Source: an uncultured Eggerthella sp.
GTDB lineage: Bacteria; Actinomycetota; Coriobacteriia; Coriobacteriales; Eggerthellaceae
Direction of reading: 5' to 3'
DNA: 27,711 nt
Assembly (NCBI GenBank): GCA_900542265.1
Contig: UQML01000023.1
Location: 1-27,711, forward strand
The notes below the pieces were generated by a model. It ran no database searches. It was not told where the DNA came from and worked only from the letters and a program-made list of their open reading frames with translations. A program made the translations under genes and the position numbers. Shown piece by piece: positions 1 to 8,269 of the stretch. Each line of letters begins with the position of its first letter. Within the stretch, counting starts at the first letter, position 1.

Positions 1-50
1 AATAAAAGCAGCTCGCGCTTGGTATGCAAGAGCAGAATGCTTTGGAGTCG

Positions 51-593
51 TTATAAATTCGAGGTGTCGCATGTAACTCCCTCAGGCTCACTTTGCGTCC
101 CCGCAGGCTTCTTGTCCCCTAAAATTACGCGTTCCACTTTTCGCAGCAGCAAGGTATGCCATAAATCAGTCTCAACGAGCGGACAAACCATATATGCAGT
201 CATGCCCAAAAAATGAGCGCCAAAAACATCCGTAATGAGTTGATCACCAATAACAACCGTTTGGGAGCGCTTTGCATGAAGTTTGTTAAGCGCCATCAAG
301 AATCCATGAGGAAGTGGTTTTACCGCTTTAGCCACAATAGGTAAATCGAGACGTTTTGCCAGATGGATAACCCCTTCATGAAAATTGTTGGACAACAGAC
401 AAATCTCAATACCTGCCTCACGTACAGAACCAAGCCAAGCCATAACATCGCGCGGAACATGATGGTCATCACGAGTCAGCAACGTATTATCAACATCCAT
501 AATGATGGAGGTAAAACCACGACTCAATAAATCATGTTGCACACTAATAGATGTCACGCGTGAAAAATATCGATCAGGTTGCAGAAATACCAT
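51..593 (-). CDS. yqeG: YqeG family HAD phosphatase
   Basis: This is a HAD-superfamily (subfamily IIIA) phosphatase of the YqeG type, related to the yeast mitochondrial PGP phosphatase Gep4; the bacterial substrate is not established here. All HAD motifs are visible, numbered from the ATG at 593: motif I DVDNTL (33-38, with nucleophile D33 and general acid D35), motif II SNN (68-70), a motif III lysine near KAVKP (89-92) and motif IV GDQLITD (116-122). The product is 180 residues, normal for the family. The reading frame extends to a TTG at 599, but the GAGG ribosome site at 600-603 sits directly against that TTG and six bases from the ATG at 593, so the ATG is chosen. The gene follows mltG by 40 bases on the same strand and is likely co-transcribed. 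Confidence 0.9.
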   Translation of the reverse strand: MVFLQPDRYFSRVTSISVQHDLLSRGFTSIIMDVDNTLLTRDDHHVPRDVMAWLGSVREAGIEICLLSNNFHEGVIHLAKRLDLPIVAKAVKPLPHGFLMALNKLHAKRSQTVVIGDQLITDVFGAHFLGMTAYMVCPLVETDLWHTLLLRKVERVILGDKKPAGTQSEPEGVTCDTSNL

Positions 594-633
594 CGCCAAC
601 CTCTAACTGTATCCCAAAGCTCAACTAAACAGG

Positions 634-1773
634 TTAGTTGGCATGGTCTGCAATAGCTTGCTGGTGTCCTTCATATGTTTCGTTGAAGAAGTAATCCATT
701 CCACCGTTGTCATTTGGATAGAAGACAAAATAGTAGTAGTTTGTTTGAGCCGGATCAAGAACTGCTTCAATGCAGGAAAGTCCAGGTGAACAAATAGGGC
801 CAGCAGGAAGTCCTTTATTGAGATAGGTATTAAAAGGGCCATCTACCTTGAGATCTTCAGGCGTAGGATCTCCTCCGACAACATACGCGGTCGTTGCATC
901 GGACTGGAGCGGCATATCAATACCAAGGCGGTTATAGAACACACTCGCTACTTCTTTTTGATTGTCTGAAGCAGCTTCGCGCTCAACAACAGAAGCTAGA
1001 ATGAGTGCTTGATATGGAGTAAGCCCGTGATCTTCTGCATATGAATAATTGAGATTTTCTACTTCTGTGTTGAATTGAGAAAGCATCTGCTTAATAACAT
1101 CTTGTGCGGTGTAGCCATCAACAATTTCATAGGTCTTTGGAAACAAAAACCCTTCAAGTGAATTGTCGTAAGCATCAGCAACAAAGGGGAATTCTTCTTT
1201 AAATTGTGCCGCGTTGTGTGCTTGAGCTTTGAACTCATCAGCGGTAATAGTGCCGTTATAGGCAGCTGCTACTGCCTCAGCCGTTTTATCGATGGTGTTA
1301 CCCTCAGGAACTACGAGAGCATGGTTAGCAATACCAGGACCTGCAATCAGTTCATCAATGATAGCATCCACACTTGTCCCACCGACAAATACATAGGTTC
1401 CCGGTTTGAGCTGCGTTCCCACATCACGACGTTGAACAGCACTCATAAAGTCTTGCGTATTGTTAATAAGACCTGCTTCGGTAAGCTTATCGCCAAATTC
1501 TGCAGCAGTTGCACCGTTAGAAAACGTGATTTCGACTTCTTGGCCATCAGGCACCCGATTAGGATTGCTCGAGCAAAAAGTAATTGCCGTACCAATAATG
1601 AGAATAAGGGCAACTATCGCAACTATGATAGCAATCAAAGGCCCTTTGGATTTTCCCTGTTTAGGGTCAATCGCACTCGTGTCATAACGCGAAAATTGCT
1701 TTTTCCCTTTGGCATGCACTGCACGTGCTGAATATCCACCACGGTCTGAATAAGTTGTATTTTTTGGTGCCAT
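634..1773 (-). CDS. mltG: MltG endolytic murein transglycosylase
   Basis: MltG (YceG family) is a membrane-anchored lytic transglycosylase that cuts nascent glycan strands and so ends their polymerisation. The 379-residue product has a basic cytoplasmic N-terminus of about 43 residues, one membrane segment (about 44-67), a LysM-like subdomain (about 75-145) and the catalytic domain. The family active-site signature appears as ASVVEREA, with E264 matching the essential glutamate of E. coli MltG; downstream NRL and LQSD segments also fit. The start ATG at 1773 has a GGAG ribosome site five bases upstream. It lies 12 bases after ruvX, an order (alaS-ruvX-mltG) also known in other actinobacteria. 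Identification is by motif and context. Confidence 0.96.
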   Translation of the reverse strand: MAPKNTTYSDRGGYSARAVHAKGKKQFSRYDTSAIDPKQGKSKGPLIAIIVAIVALILIIGTAITFCSSNPNRVPDGQEVEITFSNGATAAEFGDKLTEAGLINNTQDFMSAVQRRDVGTQLKPGTYVFVGGTSVDAIIDELIAGPGIANHALVVPEGNTIDKTAEAVAAAYNGTITADEFKAQAHNAAQFKEEFPFVADAYDNSLEGFLFPKTYEIVDGYTAQDVIKQMLSQFNTEVENLNYSYAEDHGLTPYQALILASVVEREAASDNQKEVASVFYNRLGIDMPLQSDATTAYVVGGDPTPEDLKVDGPFNTYLNKGLPAGPICSPGLSCIEAVLDPAQTNYYYFVFYPNDNGGMDYFFNETYEGHQQAIADHAN

Positions 1774-1785
1774 ATATTCTCCGTA

Positions 1786-2196
1786 TTACTTACGGCTATC
1801 AAGCCATGTTTGCAAAAATATACTTGCAGCAATCATATCTATTTTGCCGCGCATTTGTTTTTCTGAAAGGCCTTCTTCACGCAATGAACGCTTTGCTTCT
1901 TGCGACGAGAGGCGCTCATCGACAAACTCCAGTGGCAAAGAAAGCATCTGCGCAATATTCTGAGCTTGTTTTTGAATACACCCAGCTTGCTGACCATGCT
2001 CGCCTGACATCGACAAAGGAAGACCAGCAAGAATCATCTCTGGCTCCCAATCTTCAACAAGACGCTTAAATGAAGCAGCACGTGTTACTACTTCTTGCGT
2101 AGGAAGAACGCAAAGGGGTGTGGCGATGCGCTCCTCTGGATCAGAAATTGCAATCCCACACCGTACTTCACCGATATCAAGAGCCATGATTCTCAT
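1786..2196 (-). CDS. ruvX: RuvX/YqgF Holliday junction resolvase-like nuclease
   Basis: RuvX (YqgF) has an RNase H-like fold; in other bacteria it is linked to maturation of the 16S rRNA 5' end and has been described as a Holliday-junction resolvase-like protein. The 136-residue product starts MRIMALDIGE, the usual N-terminal strand carrying the first catalytic aspartate (D7). It continues with the GLPLSMSGE segment, the VDERLSSQEA segment and the C-terminal IDMIAASIFLQ helix with the last acidic ligand. Length is typical. The ATG at 2196 is preferred over the in-frame ATG at 2187 because family members begin with MRxxxLD; no strong ribosome site precedes either. It lies 36 bases after alaS and 12 bases before mltG. 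Confidence 0.95.
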   Translation of the reverse strand: MRIMALDIGEVRCGIAISDPEERIATPLCVLPTQEVVTRAASFKRLVEDWEPEMILAGLPLSMSGEHGQQAGCIQKQAQNIAQMLSLPLEFVDERLSSQEAKRSLREEGLSEKQMRGKIDMIAASIFLQTWLDSRK

Positions 2197-2232
2197 ACGA
2201 CATAAACTCGCTTAGTATTGAGTGCACAAAGA

Positions 2233-4872
2233 CTATGCAGTTTGGAAAAGAGCACGTGCCTGATCGAGTGCAGCGTCAATACCGGCAACATCCTTACCGC
2301 CTGCTTGAGCCATGGTAGGCTTACCGCCGCCGCCACCTTTGATAGCAGGAGCAATCGCTTTAATAACGCTTCCCGCATTAAAGCCTTGAGCAACCGCTTC
2401 GTCAGTGCCTGCTGCAAGCAAAATAGGCACACCCTTATTATCAGATGCCAAAATAGCAGCACCGGGAGCATCTAAGCGGCTCTTGACGATATCCCAGAAA
2501 TTACGCATACCAGAAGCATCGATGCCATCATGACGATAGATAAACACAGGATAGCCCGCATCAACAATGAACGAATCCAGCGCGTCAGGAAGTTCTCCAG
2601 AAGCTGCTGCAGTCTTATTAGCCTTGCGCTTTTGGTTCATTTCCTTGATCTGTTCAGTCAATTGCTTTGAGCGTGTCGCCACTTCAAACATCTTTGTTTT
2701 CATGGTAGCCGCAGCATCTTTAAGTTCTGCTTCCATGTGGTTGACATACTCGAGTGCTCCGTATGATGTTACTGCTTCAATACGGCGCAAGTTAGCACCA
2801 ACACTTGATTCAGACGTAATCTTTACCAAACCAATTTCAGCTGTGTTTTGCACATGGCAGCCACCACATAACTCACGAGAAAAATCTCCCACTTCAACAA
2901 CACGAACTACATCACCATATTTTTCACCAAACAAAGCCGTAACACCTGCATCACGTGCTTCTTTGAGTGATGTCTCATAAATGGTCGTTGAACGCGCTTC
3001 CATGATTTGATCGTTAGCAATTTTTTCAACCTGTACGATCTGCTCAGGCGTCATAGCTTCAAAATGCGTGAAGTCAAAGCGCAAACGATCAGGTCCAACA
3101 TAAGATCCTGCTTGTTTTACATGTGGACCGAGAACCTCACGAAGAGCTGCGTGCAAAATATGAGTTGCTGTATGATTGCGCGTGATGGCAGCACGACGCT
3201 TGGTTTCAATAGCAGCGCTAACCTCATCGCCTTGCTTTAAAACGCCTGACGTTACCGTAACGCTATGAACATAGAGTCCTTTTTCAGGAGCTTGTGTATC
3301 AGTAACACGTGCTTGAGCGGCGTCATTAAAGATCATGCCCGTATCACCAATTTCACCACCCATGTTGGCATAAAATGGGGTGATGTCTAATACGATTTCA
3401 CCCTCTTGACCTTCGGTCAATTCAGCAACACGTTTGCCATCTAATACCAATGCTTTAATATGCGATTGGGTTTCTGCTTGGTTGTAGCCAATAAAGGTGG
3501 TTGCCCCGACTTCGTTCAAAAGATCTGAATATACCCCACCATAAGTCGACCAAGCTGCTTGTGCATCTTTGACATTGGCAGCACGAGCGCGATTACGCTG
3601 CTCCTCCATGCACGTGTTGAATTCTTCTTCATCAACACTTACACCGCGCTCATCGCAAATCTCTTTAGTAACCTCAAGCGGGAAACCATACGTATCATGC
3701 AAAACAAAGGCAACCTCACCTGATAAGGTATTGCCTTCAAGCGAATCAAGCGCGTCATCTAAATACGCATTACCGTGAGATAAGGTTGCGCCAAAACGCT
3801 CTTCTTCTGAAAGAATAACACGCAAAATAAGTTCTTTATTTTCAACAATCTCAGGATATACGTGACCCATGAGCTCAATGATTTTTTCTACATAATGCTT
3901 AAGAAAGGCACCTTCGATTCCAATAGAATGACCTTTCATGACTGCGCGACGCAACAAACGACGCAAGACGTATCCGCGTCCTTCATTGGAAGGCAAAATG
4001 CCATCAGCAATCATAAACGTAATAGCACGGGAATGATCAGCAATAATACGCAGGGCAAGATCGGCTTTAGCGTCTACCTTATAGGTTTTGCGAGAAAGAT
4101 CCTCTCCCACCGTAATAAGATCACGCAGAATATCAGTGTCATAGTTGTTAGTGACACCTTGCATAATGGCAGCAATGCGCTCTAATCCCATACCGGTATC
4201 AATGTTTTTCTTAGGTAAGGGTAATAAGGTTCCATCTTCTTGAGCATCATACTGGGTGAAAACACAGTTCCAATACTCCAAGAAACGATCGCACTCACAA
4301 CCAGGTTTACAATCAGGGCTACCGCATCCTACATCAGGACCTTGGTCGTAATACAACTCAGAACATGGACCACAGGGACCGGTAGGACCTGCACGCCAGA
4401 AGTTATCATCTTCTCCTAAGCGAGAAATGTGATCATCAGCAACGCCTAGACTCTTCCAGATCTCAATAGTCTCATCGTCATCTTCAAAAACGGTAAAATA
4501 GAGTTTCTCAAAAGGAAGTCCCAAAACATCAAGAGAAAACTCGAGCGCCCACTTACACATCTCTTCTTTGAAGTATTCGCCAAAAGAAAAGTTGCCAAGC
4601 ATTTCAAAGAACGACAAATGACGACCCGTAGTGCCAATAATGTCAATATCGTTAGTACGTACACATTTTTGTACCGTAGTAGTTCCAATATAGGGCGCTT
4701 CAAGCTTTTTCTGTTGCAAGAAATAAGGCTTAAATTGCACCATTCCAGCACTTGTTAACAGCAAAGAAGGATCGTCTGGAATAAGTGAAGAAGAAGGCAT
4801 GCGCTTGCAACCTTTTGATTCAAAAAATGCAAGATACTTTTCGCGTATCTCAGCAGTAGTCATATACTCCAT
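2233..4872 (-). CDS. alaS: Alanyl-tRNA synthetase
   Basis: AlaRS charges tRNA-Ala and deacylates mischarged Ser/Gly-tRNA-Ala. The 879-residue protein is full length. Class II motif 2 lies around GNFSFGEYFK (93-102), the GPTGPCGPCSE loop at 162-172 and motif 3 GMGLERI at 227-233. The editing domain has the zinc ligands H567 and H571 (HTATH), C669 and H673; the usual CGGTH reads CGGCH, which keeps both ligands. A four-cysteine insertion (C183, C188, C192, C194) sits in the catalytic domain and could bind a second metal. The C-terminal glycine-rich DHHA1 domain is present. Two starts are possible: ATG 4872 (AGAG six bases upstream) or ATG 4863 (GGAG only three bases upstream). I saw no T-box leader. 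Confidence 0.98.
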   Translation of the reverse strand: MEYMTTAEIREKYLAFFESKGCKRMPSSSLIPDDPSLLLTSAGMVQFKPYFLQQKKLEAPYIGTTTVQKCVRTNDIDIIGTTGRHLSFFEMLGNFSFGEYFKEEMCKWALEFSLDVLGLPFEKLYFTVFEDDDETIEIWKSLGVADDHISRLGEDDNFWRAGPTGPCGPCSELYYDQGPDVGCGSPDCKPGCECDRFLEYWNCVFTQYDAQEDGTLLPLPKKNIDTGMGLERIAAIMQGVTNNYDTDILRDLITVGEDLSRKTYKVDAKADLALRIIADHSRAITFMIADGILPSNEGRGYVLRRLLRRAVMKGHSIGIEGAFLKHYVEKIIELMGHVYPEIVENKELILRVILSEEERFGATLSHGNAYLDDALDSLEGNTLSGEVAFVLHDTYGFPLEVTKEICDERGVSVDEEEFNTCMEEQRNRARAANVKDAQAAWSTYGGVYSDLLNEVGATTFIGYNQAETQSHIKALVLDGKRVAELTEGQEGEIVLDITPFYANMGGEIGDTGMIFNDAAQARVTDTQAPEKGLYVHSVTVTSGVLKQGDEVSAAIETKRRAAITRNHTATHILHAALREVLGPHVKQAGSYVGPDRLRFDFTHFEAMTPEQIVQVEKIANDQIMEARSTTIYETSLKEARDAGVTALFGEKYGDVVRVVEVGDFSRELCGGCHVQNTAEIGLVKITSESSVGANLRRIEAVTSYGALEYVNHMEAELKDAAATMKTKMFEVATRSKQLTEQIKEMNQKRKANKTAAASGELPDALDSFIVDAGYPVFIYRHDGIDASGMRNFWDIVKSRLDAPGAAILASDNKGVPILLAAGTDEAVAQGFNAGSVIKAIAPAIKGGGGGKPTMAQAGGKDVAGIDAALDQARALFQTA

Positions 4873-4952
4873 TGAGAACTCTTTCTTGTATCGTATGGTC
4901 TAATTGCAACAAATACACCCATCAAAATGCGTGTATCAAAAGACGTATTCAC

Positions 4953-4958
4953 ATTATA
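4953..4958 (-). promoter_or_regulatory. Candidate alaS -10 element
   Basis: On the minus strand this reads TATAAT, a perfect consensus -10 hexamer, 80 bases upstream of the alaS ATG and just after the stop of the transporter gene. I could not find a convincing -35 at 16-18 bases, so the call rests on the -10 and its position in the 104-base gap. It would allow alaS-ruvX-mltG-yqeG to be transcribed separately from the upstream genes. Confidence 0.35.
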
Positions 4959-4976
4959 CGTGTCGTGTAAATACTA

Positions 4977-6251
4977 TCAGGATTTATGAGAGGGTACATC
5001 CTTGATGTGTTTTTTGGGCAGATGTATTTCGCCCGTGGCATCCGCAGCAGGATGAGCAACTTCTGTATTGACCGGATCACCTTTAAAGATAACGCCTTCT
5101 TTAGAGACAATGGTTCGTCCTGTTTTCTTTTCGAAGTAATACACAAAAAGGGATTTAATCACTGCTACAGCAGGAATAGAAAGAAGGGCTCCGACAAAAG
5201 ATCCCATAACTCCACTCATAGCAAAACCAACTGCCGAACCCATCATCAACGCCAAGATGATCAAGGCTGGATGAATATTCACTGAATCCCCTAAAAGCTT
5301 AGGAGAAACAAAGGTATAGATTACTTGTTGCACAATGATGGTATAAACGAGCGCGATAATACCAATCCAAGGATTTACAAAAATACCAACAATCGCAGCA
5401 AGCGCACCACCAAACCAAGGGCCAATAACGGGGATAATATTAAGAAGACCCGCTATAACGCCGAGTGCTGCAGGAGACGGAAGACCTAAGACTGCAAAAC
5501 CAATACCGCAAAGCACACCAATCAAGAGACACTGGATCAGTGTTCCTTTAATATAACCGCCCATAACATCAGTACAAACAAGATAAATTACATTTAAATC
5601 ACTTGCGTACTTGGGACCACAAATACGCTTAATCTCTGCACCCATCTGAGGAAGTTCAAGAAGTACCCAATAAGCAACGACCAAAGAAAAGCCAATTACC
5701 ATAAGGGCTGAACCAACACCTGAACCAAAAGCAACAACGCCTTGTGCGCTCGAAGAAGCAAATGACGAGAACCATGAGCCTATTGACGAGAGTGCGTCAT
5801 TAACCCATTTATTAATATTTTGATCTTGTAAAAGATAAGAGAATTGAGCATAAAAGTCGTTATACCACTCACGCAATGTTGCAATATAACTAGAGGTGTT
5901 ATTGATCAAATCACGGAATTGGTCATTCATGCCAAAAACAGGAGATGCCGCAAGGAAAACCAAGAGGACCAATGCCGCTAAAAATAAGACGAACGTAATA
6001 AAGGTTCCAATACCACGTTTAATGCCTCTTCTCTCCATCCAATTTACAGGACCTTTAAGACAAAAGACAATGATGGTGGTCCATACAACAATACCGACAG
6101 GTACTGCCAAAACATTTAAAACGATTCCCAAAAAATAGATAACCGCACCGGTCAAAAGGAGCAAAACAACAGCGTATACGCGATAGCGCATACGCTGCAT
6201 TTTTAAATCAGTATCTTCTAATTCTGTCGAAATATTGACATCGTTATTCAT
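4977..6251 (-). CDS. AI-2E family (PerM-like) transporter
   Basis: This 424-residue polytopic membrane protein belongs to the AI-2E transporter (PerM/YdiK/TqsA) family; members include autoinducer-2 exporters and Na+/H+ antiporters, so the substrate here is open. Paired hydrophobic segments are visible at about 26-64 and 82-104, followed by a soluble loop (about 105-170), then segments at about 172-200, 236-256, 262-292 and 295-313 and a C-terminal pair. Family signatures are GLLNIIPVIGPWFGG (268-282) and YTFVSPKLLGDSVNIHP (312-328). The C-terminus is a charged, histidine- and lysine-rich cytoplasmic tail. The ATG at 6251 follows an AGAGG site by about ten bases. It lies 37 bases after the DUF948 gene and probably shares its transcript. 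Confidence 0.9.
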   Translation of the reverse strand: MNNDVNISTELEDTDLKMQRMRYRVYAVVLLLLTGAVIYFLGIVLNVLAVPVGIVVWTTIIVFCLKGPVNWMERRGIKRGIGTFITFVLFLAALVLLVFLAASPVFGMNDQFRDLINNTSSYIATLREWYNDFYAQFSYLLQDQNINKWVNDALSSIGSWFSSFASSSAQGVVAFGSGVGSALMVIGFSLVVAYWVLLELPQMGAEIKRICGPKYASDLNVIYLVCTDVMGGYIKGTLIQCLLIGVLCGIGFAVLGLPSPAALGVIAGLLNIIPVIGPWFGGALAAIVGIFVNPWIGIIALVYTIIVQQVIYTFVSPKLLGDSVNIHPALIILALMMGSAVGFAMSGVMGSFVGALLSIPAVAVIKSLFVYYFEKKTGRTIVSKEGVIFKGDPVNTEVAHPAADATGEIHLPKKHIKDVPSHKS

Positions 6252-6288
6252 GTAAAAGACAACCTCTAATGTCTAGCTTACTCTCAAG

Positions 6289-6918
6289 TTATTCCGCAAA
6301 TTTCGTATCAGAATCAATGTGGTTAAAAACACCACGCTTTAATTGCGCAGCAGTCGAATCTGTTTTTGCTTGAGCGTCATCACGTTTTGCTGCTGCTTCG
6401 TGAGCTTCTGCCTTTTTTTCAGCATTTTCAGCCTGGATGGTTTCAATTTTATCATTCACGCTAGAAAGACCACTATCAACTGTTTGAGCAACATTGCTCA
6501 CCACAGACCCATCAGCACTTGCTACAGGAGTGAGACGCTCACGAATTTTTTTTGTGAGATTCGAAATAGCATCTAATGGGGCTGATGTAATGGAATCAAC
6601 CGAGTTAGATGCTTTTGCAACATTTCCTGTAACCGTATTAACATCTTCAAGGATTTGATCAACACGCATAATCTCAAGATTAGCAGCATCAATAGTCAAG
6701 GTGATACGATCCATCATAGGATCAGCCTTTTTAACTAATGGCTTAGCATCAGTAATAAGATCCTGCGCATTATCAAGAAGTGGATTTACCTTAAACATAG
6801 CTTCTTTAATTGTCTTAGACAAAACCACAAACAAGTACGCAAGCGCAATAAGCGCTATAACACCCGCAAGGCAAACCAACACAATTCCAACCGGAATAAA
6901 TGTTTCAAAAAACTCCAT
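6289..6918 (-). CDS. DUF948 membrane-anchored coiled-coil protein
   Basis: This 209-residue protein has one N-terminal membrane segment (about 9-33) followed by a long, mostly helical cytoplasmic region with heptad-like spacing, typical of DUF948 proteins. The C-terminal part (about 160-195) is rich in Ala, Glu and Lys. No enzymatic motif is visible and the function is unknown. The start is well supported: AAAGGAG lies six bases before the ATG at 6918, one of the best ribosome sites in the window. A DUF948 gene just upstream of alaS is also seen in Streptomyces, so the position between rarA and the transporter/alaS block supports the family call. Confidence 0.85.
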   Translation of the reverse strand: MEFFETFIPVGIVLVCLAGVIALIALAYLFVVLSKTIKEAMFKVNPLLDNAQDLITDAKPLVKKADPMMDRITLTIDAANLEIMRVDQILEDVNTVTGNVAKASNSVDSITSAPLDAISNLTKKIRERLTPVASADGSVVSNVAQTVDSGLSSVNDKIETIQAENAEKKAEAHEAAAKRDDAQAKTDSTAAQLKRGVFNHIDSDTKFAE

Positions 6919-6956
6919 GCTCTTCTCCTTTCTCTCTAATAAATCAGAGTACCACG

Positions 6957-8261
6957 TTATTGGCCTGCATGATCGCGCAAAGTCGTATCAATACGGTAAC
7001 GCTCCCAACCTCTCTCCCCTGGCTCAAAGAAGCATCCTTGTTCAAGTCCATCAGGCAAATACTGCTGATTAACCGTACCTGCTGGATAAGAATGAGGATA
7101 CAGATAGTCACCATACGCATCCGATCCAGGACGATGTCGATCACGCAGATGATTAGGAACATTGCGTACTGGTCCTTTTTTTACTTCGCGCAATGCTCGT
7201 GCAAGTCCCTGATATGATGCATTAGATTTTGGAGCTAACGCCATATATACGCAGGCCTGCGCTAAATTGATTTGGCACTCTGGCCAACCAATCACCTCTG
7301 CTGCCCTAAATGCTGCTTGACCAATAAGTACTGCTTGAGGATCCGCATTTCCTATGTCTTCAGCAGCAAAAATAAAGATACGACGAGCGATAAACTTGGG
7401 ATCTTCTCCCCCATCAATCATACGCGCCAACCAATAAAGGGCGGCATCAGGATCAGATCCACGCATTGACTTAATGAAAGCAGAAATGATGTCGTAATGC
7501 ATGTCTTTATTCTTGTCATAAGGAAGCATACGATAAGGCACTGCCTTATGGATCATTTCCTGTGTTATAACACGCTCTCCTTCAGCTTTAGCTAAATCTG
7601 CAGCAAGCGATAAGGTATTGAGCGCACTGCGCGCATCCCCTCCCGCCAAAAGTTCAATAGCATCGAGCGCAGCATCATCAAGTTCATAGGCATCAGCAAG
7701 TCCTCGCTTGTCACGCAACGCCCGCGTAAGCAATTGCGCAATGTCGTCATCACTTAAACCTTGTAATTCAACAACACGCGAACGAGAAATCAAAGCTGAA
7801 TTAACTTCAAAAAAGGGGTTTTCTGTTGTTGCGCCGATTAAAACGACGGTGCCATCTTCAACAGCATGCAACAATGCATCTTGCTGGGCTCTATTAAAAC
7901 GATGAATCTCATCGACAAAGAGAATAGTTCTCATCCCTTGGTTAATGAGGCGCTTATCTGCCTCAGAGATTTCTCGACGTAGATCCGAAACCGTTCCACC
8001 AATAGCGGACACTTCAACAAAATACGCATGCGTTGTTTGCGCAATTACTTGAGCAAGGCTTGTCTTACCTGTTCCTGCTGGACCAAATAAGATAATAGAT
8101 GAAAGCGAATCATTTTCGATAGCACTACGCAACCACGTGCCTTCGCCAATAGCTTGTTGTTGACCAACTATCTCATTGAGATTTCGAGGACGCATACGTA
8201 CTGCAAGAGGCGCATGAGATCCACGTGTCTCGTTTTCCATCTCAGTAAATAAAGTATCCAT
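6957..8261 (-). CDS. rarA: Replication-associated recombination protein A (RarA/MgsA)
   Basis: RarA is a clamp-loader-like AAA+ ATPase that acts at stalled forks and gaps. The 434-residue protein has Walker A GPAGTGKT (60-67), Walker B ILFVDE (113-118), sensor 1 in GATTENP (143-149), an arginine-finger region SRSR and the sensor 2 segment GGDARSALN. The C-terminal tetramerisation domain includes SDPDAALYWLARM and the family-typical NHLRDRH segment. Translation is tightly coupled to addA: the addA stop lies 8 bases upstream and its codon overlaps the GAGGAG ribosome site of rarA. This puts rarA at the end of an addB-addA-rarA repair operon. Confidence 0.95.
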   Translation of the reverse strand: MDTLFTEMENETRGSHAPLAVRMRPRNLNEIVGQQQAIGEGTWLRSAIENDSLSSIILFGPAGTGKTSLAQVIAQTTHAYFVEVSAIGGTVSDLRREISEADKRLINQGMRTILFVDEIHRFNRAQQDALLHAVEDGTVVLIGATTENPFFEVNSALISRSRVVELQGLSDDDIAQLLTRALRDKRGLADAYELDDAALDAIELLAGGDARSALNTLSLAADLAKAEGERVITQEMIHKAVPYRMLPYDKNKDMHYDIISAFIKSMRGSDPDAALYWLARMIDGGEDPKFIARRIFIFAAEDIGNADPQAVLIGQAAFRAAEVIGWPECQINLAQACVYMALAPKSNASYQGLARALREVKKGPVRNVPNHLRDRHRPGSDAYGDYLYPHSYPAGTVNQQYLPDGLEQGCFFEPGERGWERYRIDTTLRDHAGQ

Positions 8262-8269
8262 ATACTCCT

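Noticed and set aside
1..50. Possible start of a further gene (such as aroE) downstream of yqeG
   Set aside because: Fifty bases contain no ATG with a ribosome site on the minus strand and no recognisable protein motif.
1204..1731. 175-codon open frame on the plus strand inside mltG
   Set aside because: It is antisense to a clear MltG coding region, has no ribosome site and no recognisable domain; long antisense frames are common opposite this codon usage.
4873..4976. Possible T-box leader before alaS
   Set aside because: No T-box consensus, specifier hairpin or terminator pair is visible, and the gap is too short.
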